Assembly: GCF_031759225.1 (NCBI RefSeq)
Contig: NZ_CP134494.1
Span: 2,540,501 to 2,604,500, forward strand
DNA from: Mesobacillus jeotgali
GTDB lineage: Bacteria; Bacillota; Bacilli; Bacillales; Cytobacillaceae
Length of the DNA stretch: 64,000 bases
Direction of reading: 5' to 3'
Notes under the pieces: generated by a model
Databases searched by the model: none
What the model saw: only the letters and a program-made list of their open reading frames with translations
What the model was told of the DNA's origin: nothing
Shown: positions 44,813-53,277 of the stretch, piece by piece
Numbering within the stretch: position 1 is the stretch's first letter
Layout of the letters: the number at the start of each line of letters is the position of its first letter
Translations under genes and position numbers: made by a program

Positions 44813-45010
44813 TCATGTCCCAACCCTTCAAATCGCTAATCTAATATTACCATCATCTACCATAGATAGTTTGCAATTTTCTTAAAAAAGGATAAAAAAT
44901 ATCATAAATCGACTGTTTTTCCGAATAATTTCATTGTCTCTATCCCTAAAAGATACATGGTGGTGTTTCAACACTTTCTTTGCCGAAAGCTAACTAGTTT
45001 TGTCACAAGG

Positions 45011-45039
45011 AAAGGAAAAGAAAAAGATAAAGCGAATTT
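45011..45039 (+). promoter_or_regulatory. Sigma-H-type promoter of racA
   Basis: AAAGGAAAA, 11 nt, AGCGAATTT fits the sigma-H consensus (RnAGGAwWW, N11-12, RnnGAATwW) at every fixed position. It lies 26 nt before the racA start codon and just before its RBS (AAGGAGGG). The upstream part of the gap (44813-45010) shows nothing else. Confidence 0.8.
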
Positions 45040-45064
45040 CTCAATATAATAAGGAGGGATTTTT

Positions 45065-45583
45065 ATGAATACTAGCGCAGCCGCAAAGCTGCTCGGTGTT
45101 TCTCCCAGCACGATTCAGCGATGGGTGAAGCAGGCAAACCTTCAAATGGAGCGTACGGAGTTGGGGCATTATCAATTTTCTGAGGAGAGCATCGAAGTTT
45201 TAAAGGACATCAAAGAACAGCTTAGTAATGGGGTATTGTTACAAGACTTAAAAATCAAGGGAAGAAAGCACAGAAAAGCGACCATACCAGCTGTTAAACC
45301 AGATTTTACAGTGGAAAAGCTGATGAAACGCCTGGAGGAGATCGAAAAAAGGCTGGACAGAAAGGCTGATGAAGTAGTTTCTTATCAAATCCTCCAGCAT
45401 CGCAGAGAAATTGAAGAACTGCAAAATGAAGTAGCCCGGCTGACCGAAGTGATTACAGGCATGGAAGAAGCTGCTGCACAACGAGAAACAGTGCAAGATG
45501 AAAACAAGCTCTCATTGACGCCTGGTAACACTTTAAAGAAATTCAAAAAGCGAAATATTATCAGCTCCTTTTTTGGATTTTAA
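45065..45583 (+). CDS. racA: RacA, chromosome-anchoring protein
   Basis: The protein has 172 aa; the ATG at 45065 follows AAGGAGGG. Residues 1-65 are a MerR-like winged helix (NTSAAAKLLGVSPSTIQRWVKQ, then ELGHYQFSEESIEVLK) as in B. subtilis RacA, which binds origin-proximal sites. Residues ~90-150 are a coiled coil (VEKLMKRLEEIEKRL…). The C-terminal KKRNIISSFFGF matches the basic/hydrophobic polar-tethering tail that reaches DivIVA and the membrane. It acts at sporulation onset to pull the origin to the cell pole. The sigma-H promoter just upstream agrees. Confidence 0.93.
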   Translation: MNTSAAAKLLGVSPSTIQRWVKQANLQMERTELGHYQFSEESIEVLKDIKEQLSNGVLLQDLKIKGRKHRKATIPAVKPDFTVEKLMKRLEEIEKRLDRKADEVVSYQILQHRREIEELQNEVARLTEVITGMEEAAAQRETVQDENKLSLTPGNTLKKFKKRNIISSFFGF

Positions 45584-45586
45584 TTT

Positions 45587-45614
45587 GGCACATCAGGGAT
45601 GTGTTATTTTTTTT
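45587..45614 (+). terminator. Probable terminator after racA
   Basis: CACAT-caggg-ATGTG is followed by TTATTTTTTTT. The stem is short but the T-run is long. Confidence 0.6.
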
Positions 45615-45658
45615 GGCGAAGGCTAAATAAAGAGCTTTAAATAGTGTACCTCTCTAAT

Positions 45659-45692
45659 AAAAAAACAGACCCAGTATTCTGAGTCTGTTTTA
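45659..45692 (-). terminator. Intrinsic terminator of the cold-shock gene
   Basis: On the minus strand AAACAGACTCAG-aatac-tGGGTCTGTTTTTTTA forms a stem plus T-run. Confidence 0.85.
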
Positions 45693-45703
45693 GAAATCCT
45701 TAG

Positions 45704-45904
45704 TTAGACTTTCTGTACGTTTGTAGCTTGAGGGCCACGCTGGCCTTGTTCAACATCAAATGTAACTTCTTGTCCTTCATCTAAAGATTTGTACCCTTCG
45801 CCCTGGATTGCTGAGAAGTGTACAAATACATCTTCCCCGCCTTCGCGTTCAATGAATCCAAAGCCTTTTTCGCTGTTAAACCATTTTACCTTACCACGTT
45901 CCAC
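45704..45904 (-). CDS. Cold-shock protein (CspB/CspD-type)
   Basis: The protein has 66 aa from the GTG at 45904 with AGGAGG 8 nt upstream. It is a complete cold-shock OB fold: RNP1 [10 protein letters not shown]2 VFVHFSAI, and the ending [10 protein letters not shown]. It is a single-stranded RNA/DNA chaperone. [16 protein letters not shown] is close to B. subtilis CspB and CspD; which ortholog it is cannot be settled by eye. A -10 hexamer TATAAT lies at 45961-45956 on the minus strand. Confidence 0.95.
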   Translation of the reverse strand: MERGKVKWFNSEKGFGFIEREGGEDVFVHFSAIQGEGYKSLDEGQEVTFDVEQGQRGPQATNVQKV

Positions 45905-46010
45905 AATTGTTGCCTCCTAGCGATTAAAAAAATTGCAATTTAACCTTGCGTGATTATTATATCCTTCCCAAAACATTTTAAACTTAAAAAAGAATATTTT
46001 TAGCAAAGTC

Positions 46011-47042
46011 TTAGTTGCTGGATATTTTTTTATAAGTTTCCTCATCGCAAATCACAAACATCTTAGTTCCTTCAGGAATTTTTTCATCATGTTTCCGGGC
46101 AACATCCAGCGAATGTCCATCCGATATTAGTGTTGCTCCAAGGTCAAAGAGTTCCATGGCTGCTTGTTTATAGGTAGCCCAATGCTGCTTCTTCTCGATC
46201 TTATAGAGCTTTTCTCCCTCCATATTACTGAGAAGCTGTTTAAACAGCTTGCTTGATCCAGGATAGATTGCGGCCTGAGCCATAAGTTTAGATACTGATT
46301 CATTGGATAAAATAAATTCATCGATGTTTGCATGCTCGAATAGCGCAATATGCTTCTCTTTCATAATCTCAGCAATTGTATAAATATTTCTATTAGCTTG
46401 CTTCGAGATATGTTCTACCCTAGACGCAATGAGCAAGGTTTTCCCATCTGCAAATTCCGGCAGATCCATTTTGTCATCTGTAAAGACTGCGACAGATCTT
46501 GATTTAAGGATGTTTGCTTGCATCAGGATTTCTTCCTCAGCAGGATTTCCACTGACAAAATGTACACGGTCATGCTGGACTGGCGATTCATTGCTGTGAT
46601 CGACAATGACGATATCGCATTTTTTATTGGAGTTCAGGATTTCCTCGACAACATTCTTTAGTTTATCTCTGGAGGAACCGATCAGTATATAGTGATCCTT
46701 ACCTTTATAAGCCAACTTCCCTTCCTCCTTCATTCTTTTATACAAGGTCAGGCTGTCAAAAATCTTACCGATGATAATACCCATGGCACCTATTCCAACC
46801 GTATAAAGCAAGATCATAGTGAAAAGTCTTCCGAGATCACTGCTTGGTGAGTAATCCCCGTAACCAACCGTCACGACCGTAGTCATTGTCCACCAAACGG
46901 CATCGAGGTACCTTGGAAAAGTCTCTGGTTCCAGTGCCTTAATAATCAGGCTGCTTAAAAGGATTACTCCAATAACGATCAAGATAATCTTCAAAAGGCT
47001 GACTTTAAGCAGTTTTGTAAACAACCTTTGTAAAATCCACAT
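46011..47042 (-). CDS. Potassium channel protein with TrkA-N/RCK-like domain (YugO-like)
   Basis: The protein has 343 aa; the ATG at 47042 follows AAAGGAGGTCC. Two helices flank a pore with the selectivity filter TVGYGD (~60-65), followed by a cytoplasmic RCK/TrkA-N-like domain (DHYILIGSSRDKLKNVVEEIL, IVDHSNES). In B. subtilis YugO is the K+ channel of biofilm electrical signalling. Here it is the last gene of a five-gene operon with an ATP-grasp GSP-synthase-like enzyme, DUF350 and a lipoprotein, a linkage seen in other bacteria. Confidence 0.9.
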   Translation of the reverse strand: MWILQRLFTKLLKVSLLKIILIVIGVILLSSLIIKALEPETFPRYLDAVWWTMTTVVTVGYGDYSPSSDLGRLFTMILLYTVGIGAMGIIIGKIFDSLTLYKRMKEEGKLAYKGKDHYILIGSSRDKLKNVVEEILNSNKKCDIVIVDHSNESPVQHDRVHFVSGNPAEEEILMQANILKSRSVAVFTDDKMDLPEFADGKTLLIASRVEHISKQANRNIYTIAEIMKEKHIALFEHANIDEFILSNESVSKLMAQAAIYPGSSKLFKQLLSNMEGEKLYKIEKKQHWATYKQAAMELFDLGATLISDGHSLDVARKHDEKIPEGTKMFVICDEETYKKISSN

Positions 47043-47060
47043 GGTTGGACCTCCTTTCTG

Positions 47061-48290
47061 CTAAGCCAATCCAACTGGTAAAAAGCAAGACAGGTTGTTT
47101 GTAATCTCCCCACCGACACGGTAGCCAAGCGCTGAAGCTTTACCATTCACCAGAAAACTTCCAGTAAGGATGTGTCCAATTTGCTTCCCTTTTTCTGAAT
47201 TATATGTAACAGTCGGCAGTTCTATATATTGTTGGAATATGGATGGAACATCATTGTAGTTTTTATGTTGTTCTTCCATTAACAATTTGCCAGTGGAGCT
47301 AAATATTTGGACGGTATCTCCTTCTCTTCCGAATATCGGCTTTTTTACATAAGGTGCCTGCTTATCGTAAAAGGGCTCTGCTTCCAAGTAGGTTGGCAGG
47401 AAATAGTCCTCTATCCATTTATGCTCTTCGTTTGTGAAAAAAGCATCTTTACTTTCATGCAAACCCCAGATTACCGCCTGGACAGCTTTATTCTGCAATA
47501 AAAAAGCAGAGGGTGGATTGATTATGGCCAATTTCTTTGTCTTTACAAGCTCTAGCAGCCAAAGTCCAATTTTATTTCCTTGTTCGTCTTCATCCGTTAT
47601 CAGCCCTTCGATTGGGAATGTTTGTCGGTAGAGGATATCGATTCTTCGCCCTTTTTCATCAAAGAGTCCATTCCCTGGTAAGATCCTTAGTTTATCCAGA
47701 GCAATGAACCTTGAAGGTAAACCATATAGCTCCTGTAAATATAAAACGGTATTTCGATCTTCGATATTGTCTTCATGAGCAGTGAACACAATGTATGGCT
47801 CTGTCTCATTAAGCCATTTGGTTGAGGCAGCGACAGCAGCCCTAACAGCTCTCGCCAATTGCACTTCCATTCCTTCGTTAGGATTTCCGAACCCAAACTG
47901 ATTAGCTACAGTTCCATTTACACTAAATAATTCTTTAATAAAAGTTGGCGTATCAGAATTAATCTCGATACACTTATATGTATTTTCAGCTTTTATAAGG
48001 TCGAGCCTTGCGATGACACTTTCCATATTCATTGTCTTTAGCCGTATAAAGTCAAGCGTATCACCCGGATACCCCAGTTCTCTTAAGGTATCCAGGTCTA
48101 CATTCCTCAGAAGATCAGCCACTTTAAAATAAATCTTTCCGATCCGCTCTGTGCATATCCTGATGCTTTCAGCTTCCTTTTGATCAATTGTTGTTAGATC
48201 AAACAAAGCATATTCCTCTCCATATAGATCTGGCCAGAAATTCTTGATTCCACTATAGAACTGTTCTCTCTTTTTCTTGTAGTTTTTCAT
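47061..48290 (-). CDS. Glutathionylspermidine-synthase-like ATP-grasp protein (YgiC/YjfC-like)
   Basis: The protein has 409 aa; the ATG at 48290 follows TAGGAGGCC. It matches the GSP_synth ATP-grasp fold: YKCIEINSDTPTFIKELF, FTAHEDNIEDRNTVLYLQELYG, IINPPSAFLLQNKAVQAVIWGL, and the ATP-binding KKPIFGREGDTVQIF. It lacks the N-terminal CHAP amidase of E. coli Gss, as in YgiC/YjfC. These are predicted to ligate an amine or peptide to a carboxylate at the expense of ATP; the physiological product is unknown. It is the fourth gene of the operon. Confidence 0.9.
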   Translation of the reverse strand: MKNYKKKREQFYSGIKNFWPDLYGEEYALFDLTTIDQKEAESIRICTERIGKIYFKVADLLRNVDLDTLRELGYPGDTLDFIRLKTMNMESVIARLDLIKAENTYKCIEINSDTPTFIKELFSVNGTVANQFGFGNPNEGMEVQLARAVRAAVAASTKWLNETEPYIVFTAHEDNIEDRNTVLYLQELYGLPSRFIALDKLRILPGNGLFDEKGRRIDILYRQTFPIEGLITDEDEQGNKIGLWLLELVKTKKLAIINPPSAFLLQNKAVQAVIWGLHESKDAFFTNEEHKWIEDYFLPTYLEAEPFYDKQAPYVKKPIFGREGDTVQIFSSTGKLLMEEQHKNYNDVPSIFQQYIELPTVTYNSEKGKQIGHILTGSFLVNGKASALGYRVGGEITNNLSCFLPVGLA

Positions 48291-48301
48291 GGAATGGCCT
48301 C

Positions 48302-48766
48302 CTATTCCATGTCGTTTTCCTCAATTGCTTTCACATAAAGCACGTAAACTCCCCTATCTTCATCCACTTCGGTAGAAGTCACAGCCATCTGACCTGAGTC
48401 AGGGACATCAATGATATCCTTCAATAGATAGCGAATTACATCTAAGTGAGTCCGGCAAGGAATTGCCTTAATCAACCGATAATTTTCACTTTCCCTGTGC
48501 CTGCGGAATTCCACATGAATTCCTTTTCCCCGATAGTTCTTTTCATCAAGGACGGAATTGTTCTTTCCCCGCTCTTCAAGCACCAGAATTTCTTCATCAC
48601 CAGCCATCTCATTGGACACAAGCTCATACTGAGTCCCTTTAATAATAAAATAAGTGCATAGCTGTCGGGCATAAAATTCATCCATCCCGACATTTGGAAT
48701 CGAATATTCATAAAATGGTTCATAATTGCCTTTTCCATCATGAATGAAGTAAGTCAGCTTTTTCAT
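48302..48766 (-). CDS. Operon-linked hypothetical protein
   Basis: The protein has 154 aa; the ATG at 48766 has TAGGAGGAATAAGC upstream. It is soluble and acidic with no signal. Alternating beta/alpha segments (LTYFIHDGKGNYEPFYEYSI, LCTYFIIKGTQYELVS, GIHVEFRRHRESENYRLIKA, YVLYVKAIEEND) suggest a small alpha/beta domain. The lead gene of the tight operon is the lipoprotein, and this gene lies between DUF350 and the ATP-grasp gene (15 and 11 nt gaps), which suggests a direct role with the ligase, for example substrate or partner binding. I recognise no family. Confidence 0.75.
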   Translation of the reverse strand: MKKLTYFIHDGKGNYEPFYEYSIPNVGMDEFYARQLCTYFIIKGTQYELVSNEMAGDEEILVLEERGKNNSVLDEKNYRGKGIHVEFRRHRESENYRLIKAIPCRTHLDVIRYLLKDIIDVPDSGQMAVTSTEVDEDRGVYVLYVKAIEENDME

Positions 48767-48781
48767 TAATGCTTATTCCTC

Positions 48782-49183
48782 CTAGTAAGAAAGGCTCTTT
48801 GCAACGATCCAGCCTACAGCAAGGGAAAGTGAGAAGAGAATGACACCGACAGAACGGTTGTCTTCCTCGATTGCCTTTTGCAGGCTATATCTGACCGTAA
48901 CAACCTCAGCAACAAAGAAAACAATGATTTGTGTAAAAATTCCTATTGATCCCCAAATAGCCATATCAAGGAGGGAAATCGAATATTCCGCAGCTGCGCC
49001 AAGAACGATTGCAAGGCCCAACATCTTCCCGCCAAGTGAAAGAGCAGCTGTAATATTTCTTTTGCCAATCAGTTCAAATTCCTTGATTTTGGGTGTAGCC
49101 AGCACGAATAAGCCTACCCCAGCGGTTAGCAATACCAATCCAAGTCCTAAATAAGCGGCAAAGCTTACATATAAATTCGTCAT
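48782..49183 (-). CDS. DUF350 (YjfL-like) membrane protein
   Basis: The protein has 133 aa; the ATG at 49183 follows GGGAGAG. Four helices are arranged as a duplicated two-helix unit (FAAYLGLGLVLLTAGVGLFVLATP; later FTQIIVFFVAEVVTVRYSLQKAI), typical of DUF350/YjfL. This small membrane family recurs beside YgiC/YjfC ATP-grasp genes in proteobacteria and bacilli. The function is unknown. Confidence 0.9.
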   Translation of the reverse strand: MTNLYVSFAAYLGLGLVLLTAGVGLFVLATPKIKEFELIGKRNITAALSLGGKMLGLAIVLGAAAEYSISLLDMAIWGSIGIFTQIIVFFVAEVVTVRYSLQKAIEEDNRSVGVILFSLSLAVGWIVAKSLSY

Positions 49184-49195
49184 TTTTTCTCTCCC

Positions 49196-49639
49196 TTAAC
49201 CGCCAGTAGTGCTTCTTGATCCGCTTCCGAATCCTGAACTGCCCTTTGGCGAAGTATTTTTATAATTACTGTCCAGTCTTGCACCTTTGAATGCCGAGCT
49301 CTGCTTGTATTTCATATAGTCATTGCTCTTGTAGAGTAATGATCGGTTTGCAAAGAACATCCCTGCGAAAAAGTAATGCCCGAAATACGGGGAATTGTTA
49401 TCATCACATTCCCAAACACCATCTTCATTGTCCCATTCCCAGTCTGAACAATCGGTTCCTTCCGGTACTGGAGGAATTTCTTCTGCCTGCTCGGAGCTCC
49501 AATCTTCCCCCTCACTGCCAGAAGAATCCTGATCCCAATCCCGGTCCGGAATAGCCTGAGGGTTGTTGTTGCATCCTACCAGTCCCATCATCAAAGCTGT
49601 CGCTGATATACCAGCCATCACCTTTTTGGTTTTACCCAT
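49196..49639 (-). CDS. Lipoprotein resembling YgiB/DUF1190
   Basis: The protein has 147 aa from the ATG at 49639 (AGAGGTGATAG upstream); the start at 49711 lacks an RBS. The signal peptide VMAGISATALMMG ends in lipobox GLVGC. An acidic low-complexity stretch (DRDWDQDSSGSEGEDWS) follows, then a two-Cys segment (CSDWEWDNEDGVWEC) and a Tyr/Phe block. The Ser/Gly/Arg-rich tail KGSSGFGSGSRSTTGG recalls the C-terminus of E. coli YgiB, the partner of YgiC. It is the first gene of the five-gene operon. Confidence 0.75.
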   Translation of the reverse strand: MGKTKKVMAGISATALMMGLVGCNNNPQAIPDRDWDQDSSGSEGEDWSSEQAEEIPPVPEGTDCSDWEWDNEDGVWECDDNNSPYFGHYFFAGMFFANRSLLYKSNDYMKYKQSSAFKGARLDSNYKNTSPKGSSGFGSGSRSTTGG

Positions 49640-49825
49640 TTCTATCACCTCTTTCTGATTGACGTATTTATTTACGGAAGACCTGGGAAAAAGTTTCAAG
49701 TTCTTCCCCAAATAATTTCCTATCTTTTATTGTAACACTTTAGATTGGTGAAAATGTTATATTCTAAACGGTATGGCTCTTCATTTTATTCGCTTAATAC
49801 CCTTGCAGGAAGTTGTGTAAATGTA

Positions 49826-49948
49826 TTATTCCCCATTAAAAAATTCCTCGTAATTAAATTCCTTTATTTCCGTACTGCCTAATGCTATTTTTGCTAAAAT
49901 AATCTCAAATAGGCATAACCCTGCCAACATCATAATTCCTGTTAACAT
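49826..49948 (-). CDS. Small single-helix membrane protein (40 aa)
   Basis: The ATG at 49948 has AAGGAG 8 nt upstream. The product starts MLTGIMMLAGLCLFEIILAK, a single helix, and has an acidic tail ending EEFFNG(E). It sits between the divergent LacI gene and the DUF350 operon and is not part of either. The good RBS and a transmembrane composition support it. The function is unknown. Confidence 0.6.
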   Translation of the reverse strand: MLTGIMMLAGLCLFEIILAKIALGSTEIKEFNYEEFFNGE

Positions 49949-49991
49949 AATGAACACTCCTTTGTGATATGTTTGTAATCACAATAATTCA

Positions 49992-50005
49992 TGGAACGCG
50001 TTTCA
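49992..50005 (+). promoter_or_regulatory. Probable LacI-family operator upstream of the regulator gene
   Basis: TGGAACG/CGTTTCA is a 14-bp dyad with one mismatch and a central CG, the standard LacI/GalR form. It lies 32 bp before the start codon, so autoregulation is likely. It may also touch the divergent 40-aa gene. Confidence 0.65.
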
Positions 50006-50036
50006 GGTCAAGAAAAAATAATCGCGAGGTTTATAC

Positions 50037-51011
50037 ATGGCTAATATCCGAGAAATTGCCCGAAAGGCTGGAGTATCTGTTACCACTGTATCCCGGGTGT
50101 TGAATAATCATCCATATGTAAGTCCAGCTAAACGGGAGGCGGTTTTAAAAACTATAAAGGAACTGGATTACAGTCCAAATATTAATGCTGTCCATTTATC
50201 CCGTGGTAAGACAAATATGGTTGGAGTTGTATTGCCCACGATTAACCATCCATATTTCTCTGAACTACTTGAAGGTCTTGCTAAAGAAGCAATCAAGCAT
50301 AATATCCAGCTTGTTCTTTTCCAAACAGGATATCAACAAGAAAAGGAATTCGAGGCGTTGGAACAACTGCGAGGCCACCTTATTGATGGAGTTATTTTTA
50401 CTTCACGTGCCATTCCCTTTAACTTACTCTTGAAGTATAAAGATGATGGTCCTATTGTGTTATGTGAAGATTCGGATCAAGATGAATTCCCGTCTATTTC
50501 AATCAAGCACGAGGATGCATTCAACCTGGGGCTGGAATACTTGATATCTATGGGGCATGACAGAATTGCCATCTGTTTAGGAAGGCTTGAAGGAGCAAAC
50601 AGCCAGAAACGCCAAAAGACATATCATCAAAAGATGGAGATAATTGGCCACCTGGTACACGATGAGTGGGTCATTGGTGATTGTTTAGTTATTCAGGATG
50701 GTAAGAGGGTGATGGACCGATATTTAAAAATGGAAGAAAAGCCTACAGCCTTTCTGGTGGGTAATGACCAGGTTTCAGCAGGAATGATTACCGAAGCAAC
50801 AAAATATGGACTAGCGGTACCCGGAGATGTGGCCGTATTGAGCTTTGATAACCATCCAATCTCTGAAATCATGGCGATAACGACAATTGACATACCCACT
50901 AATCAATTAGGTTCCTATGCCTTTAGAGCATTTATCAAGCGTTCAGAAAACAGTAAGTACGCAGAAAAGATCACCCTGCCGTTTAAATTGATTAAGAGGA
51001 AATCTGTGTAG
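50037..51011 (+). CDS. LacI-family transcriptional regulator
   Basis: The protein has 324 aa; the ATG at 50037 follows GCGAGGTTTATAC. The helix-turn-helix is IREIARKAGVSVTTVSRVLNNHPYVSPAKRE, with hinge helix NINAVHLSRGKTNMVG. The periplasmic-binding-protein-like core (~60-324) has VGVVLPTINHPYFSELLEGLAKEA, the GxxIxS-type AFLVGNDQVSAGMI and VLSFDNHPISEI. It resembles sugar-utilisation repressors of the MalR/DegA type. No sugar operon is adjacent; a dispersed repeat follows directly. Confidence 0.9.
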   Translation: MANIREIARKAGVSVTTVSRVLNNHPYVSPAKREAVLKTIKELDYSPNINAVHLSRGKTNMVGVVLPTINHPYFSELLEGLAKEAIKHNIQLVLFQTGYQQEKEFEALEQLRGHLIDGVIFTSRAIPFNLLLKYKDDGPIVLCEDSDQDEFPSISIKHEDAFNLGLEYLISMGHDRIAICLGRLEGANSQKRQKTYHQKMEIIGHLVHDEWVIGDCLVIQDGKRVMDRYLKMEEKPTAFLVGNDQVSAGMITEATKYGLAVPGDVAVLSFDNHPISEIMAITTIDIPTNQLGSYAFRAFIKRSENSKYAEKITLPFKLIKRKSV

Positions 51012-51013
51012 AA

Positions 51014-51310
51014 GAACAAAAAGCGCAAGCGCCTTGGTCAGCCCCGACAAGCGTTGGAGGGCCGACCGGTGAAGTTGTTCTTTGACTTCATTGGGCGGAA
51101 CGAAATCGAAAAGCGGAGGCGACTGCCAACTTCGACAACCGTTGGAGGGCCTGGCTGTGAAGTCGGTCTTTGACTTCATTGGCAGGACCGAAACGTCTCA
51201 AGGAGTTAGGAGCCGCAGCTAGACAAGCGTCTCGAGGGGCTAGGCGCTGGAGCTGGATTAAAATACCCATAATGGAGTTATCGACACAATAATACTTCTA
51301 TAATTTCCTA
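51014..51310 (+). repeat. GC-rich dispersed repeat, copy 3 (expanded)
   Basis: It shares both ends and the GAAGT-CTTTGACTTC hairpin block with the copy at 42506. The internal block occurs twice: GACAAGCGTTGGAGGGCCGACC… and, diverged, GACAACCGTTGGAGGGCCTGG…, each followed by TTTGACTTCATTGG. The internal unit has therefore been duplicated relative to copy 2. It begins 3 bp after the lacI stop and fills the gap to the MEDS gene. Confidence 0.85.
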
Positions 51311-51319
51311 TAGAATGAC

Positions 51320-51350
51320 AAAAACCTGCCGTTCACAACGGCAGGTTAAT
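51320..51350 (-). terminator. Intrinsic terminator of the MEDS gene
   Basis: On the minus strand AACCTGCCGTT-gtg-AACGGCAGGTT is followed by TTTGTC. It lies directly after the stop codon. Confidence 0.85.
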
Positions 51351-51915
51351 TTATTTTGCTTTTTCGATCTATAGGATTTATTGTATCGTCTGTCATGTAA
51401 TAATCATGTGAGTCCATCAGCATATCTTCCAATGCCTTAGTTACTCTACTGGCATCATAACCACAAACGGTTATTAGATTTGCGGACTGAAGAATTTGAT
51501 CGGCTTCTTTTTCATAATTCCCAAGAGTCTGGTAAATTTCCTCTTGTTCTCTCCATTCAACATGAGCCCATGTCTGAACAGGAATATTGTTTTCCAAAAA
51601 GGGCGCAAGCATGTTATCTAAATAACTAAGGATCGTATCCTTATTAAAGTTGCCGCGATAGCAGTAAAATTCATAATTATTAATTGTATGAATCATTTTC
51701 TGTTGTTCTTCATCTAGCTCCGATTTGATTCTTTTCTGTAGTTCAGGCAAAATACGGTCATTTTCAATAATCATCACATGGTTGCCGAGCCCGATTGCCG
51801 CAGTAAGATAGACTATAAGATTATCAACATATTTCTCTTCGTTTTCGAATGAATAAAAAATATGGGCTCCCGTTTCTTTTACACTGGAAATCAGGTCCTG
51901 GATTTTTTTTTGCAT
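51346..51915 (-). CDS. MEDS-domain protein
   Basis: The protein has 189 aa from the ATG at 51915 (GAGGAG 9 nt upstream); the longer reading to 52020 has no RBS. It fits the MEDS (DcmR-type sensory) domain: HIFYSFENEEKYVDNLIVYLTAAIG, then NHVMIIENDRILPELQKRI and a later HVEWREQEEIYQTLGNYEKEAD. No DNA-binding or kinase part is fused, so it is a stand-alone sensor module. MEDS proteins in bacilli have been linked to anti-sigma or sporulation control, but nothing here confirms it. Confidence 0.8.
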   Translation of the reverse strand: MQKKIQDLISSVKETGAHIFYSFENEEKYVDNLIVYLTAAIGLGNHVMIIENDRILPELQKRIKSELDEEQQKMIHTINNYEFYCYRGNFNKDTILSYLDNMLAPFLENNIPVQTWAHVEWREQEEIYQTLGNYEKEADQILQSANLITVCGYDASRVTKALEDMLMDSHDYYMTDDTINPIDRKSKIN

Positions 51916-52114
51916 TGTATCAGTCTCCTCAGGGAATTCAAGGGAAACAAACAATGAATTCGCATATTCAAAATATACCCTTAATAATAACATACTTCTG
52001 GCCATTAATCGATTAAACACCTTTATAACGATATAAAGTACCTCGTATCAGCTTTATGACCCATATTTGCAATGAAGCTTTTTGGCTGAAATATGCCACC
52101 CTTTTTCATGGGCA

Positions 52115-52158
52115 ATTAAAAAAGTCACCGAAGGCTGATATCTCCCATTCGGTGAGTT
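52115..52158 (-). terminator. Intrinsic terminator of the nitronate monooxygenase gene
   Basis: On the minus strand TCACCGAA…TTCGGTGA encloses a 13-nt loop and is followed by CTTTTTTAATT. Confidence 0.8.
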
Positions 52159-52163
52159 TAGGC

Positions 52164-53162
52164 TTATTCCAGAATAAAAGGCTTGAGTTTGCTTGCTTTC
52201 GAGTTCAACTTACTTAAAGCTTCACTGTATTCCGCTTCTAATTGGCCAATGATTTCCGACGCGGTTTGAATTTTCTCGATGGCCCCAACTCCCTGCCCTG
52301 CAGACCAAATATCTTTCCAGGCTTTCGCACTTGTCTCTCTTTGCATTGAATCAAAATTCACACTATCCTTTTTCTGGAGGGTTTCTGGATCCAGTCCTGC
52401 CCTGACAATGCTTGGCTTTAGCATATTCGCTTTCACGCCAGAAAAAGCGTCGGTAAGGAGAAGGTCTTCCTGAGTAGCATCAACCACCATTTGTCTGTAT
52501 TCATCGCTGGCCATACTTTCTTTGGCGACAATGAATCTTGTCCCCATATAAGCAAGATCAGCACCTGCTGCCTGGGCAGCAAGCACAGCTTTTCCAGTAG
52601 TGACCGATCCTGCCAGCACAATGATTCCATCCCAGAATGTCCTTACAGAATCTACAAAAGCAAAGCTATTCAGTTCCCCTGCATGGCCCCCTGCTCCGTT
52701 AGCCACTAAAATGAGGCCGTCTACTCCTGTCTCTGCTGCTTTCTTGGCGAACTTCACATCACTGACATCCGAGAATACAAGGCCTCCATATTCATGTACA
52801 ATGTCTACCACTTTCTTTGGACTGCCCAGTGAAGTAATAACAAGCTGAGGCTTATGCTTTTTTAATAACTCAAGTTCTTCTTCAAGCCTGCTGTAAGTAC
52901 TATGTACCACCATATTCATAGCCCAAGGTGCTACTTTTCGTTCTGGATCTTGTTTCTTTGCTTCTGCTAATTCGTCGTTCAACCTGCCCATCCATTCATC
53001 AAGAACTTCTATTGGCCGGGCATTAGGCGCCGGAAATGATCCTATCACACCACTTTTACAGCAAGCGCTTACCAAATCAGGACCTGAAACAAGGAACATT
53101 GGTGCAGCTATAGCAGGAACGGATAAATTTTCCCACCAGCTTTCTGGAATTTTCTTAATCAT
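52164..53162 (-). CDS. Nitronate monooxygenase (2-nitropropane dioxygenase family)
   Basis: The protein has 332 aa; the ATG at 53162 follows AAAGGATGATAG. It is a TIM-barrel FMN enzyme: APMFLVSGPDLVSACCKSGVIGSFP at the start, DGLILVANGAGGHAG for the FMN phosphate loop, and GADLAYMGTRFIVAKES. It oxidises alkyl nitronates, detoxifying propionate-3-nitronate-like compounds, although some paralogs act on other substrates. It is monocistronic. Confidence 0.9.
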   Translation of the reverse strand: MIKKIPESWWENLSVPAIAAPMFLVSGPDLVSACCKSGVIGSFPAPNARPIEVLDEWMGRLNDELAEAKKQDPERKVAPWAMNMVVHSTYSRLEEELELLKKHKPQLVITSLGSPKKVVDIVHEYGGLVFSDVSDVKFAKKAAETGVDGLILVANGAGGHAGELNSFAFVDSVRTFWDGIIVLAGSVTTGKAVLAAQAAGADLAYMGTRFIVAKESMASDEYRQMVVDATQEDLLLTDAFSGVKANMLKPSIVRAGLDPETLQKKDSVNFDSMQRETSAKAWKDIWSAGQGVGAIEKIQTASEIIGQLEAEYSEALSKLNSKASKLKPFILE

Positions 53163-53277
53163 ACTATCATCCTTTCTTCATTTCTAAATTTTCTGAATAT
53201 AACTATATCATAGTTTAACAGAGTGGATATTTCAATCAGGAGGAAGATTTTATTATTCTAAAAAAGAATCCCCCACA

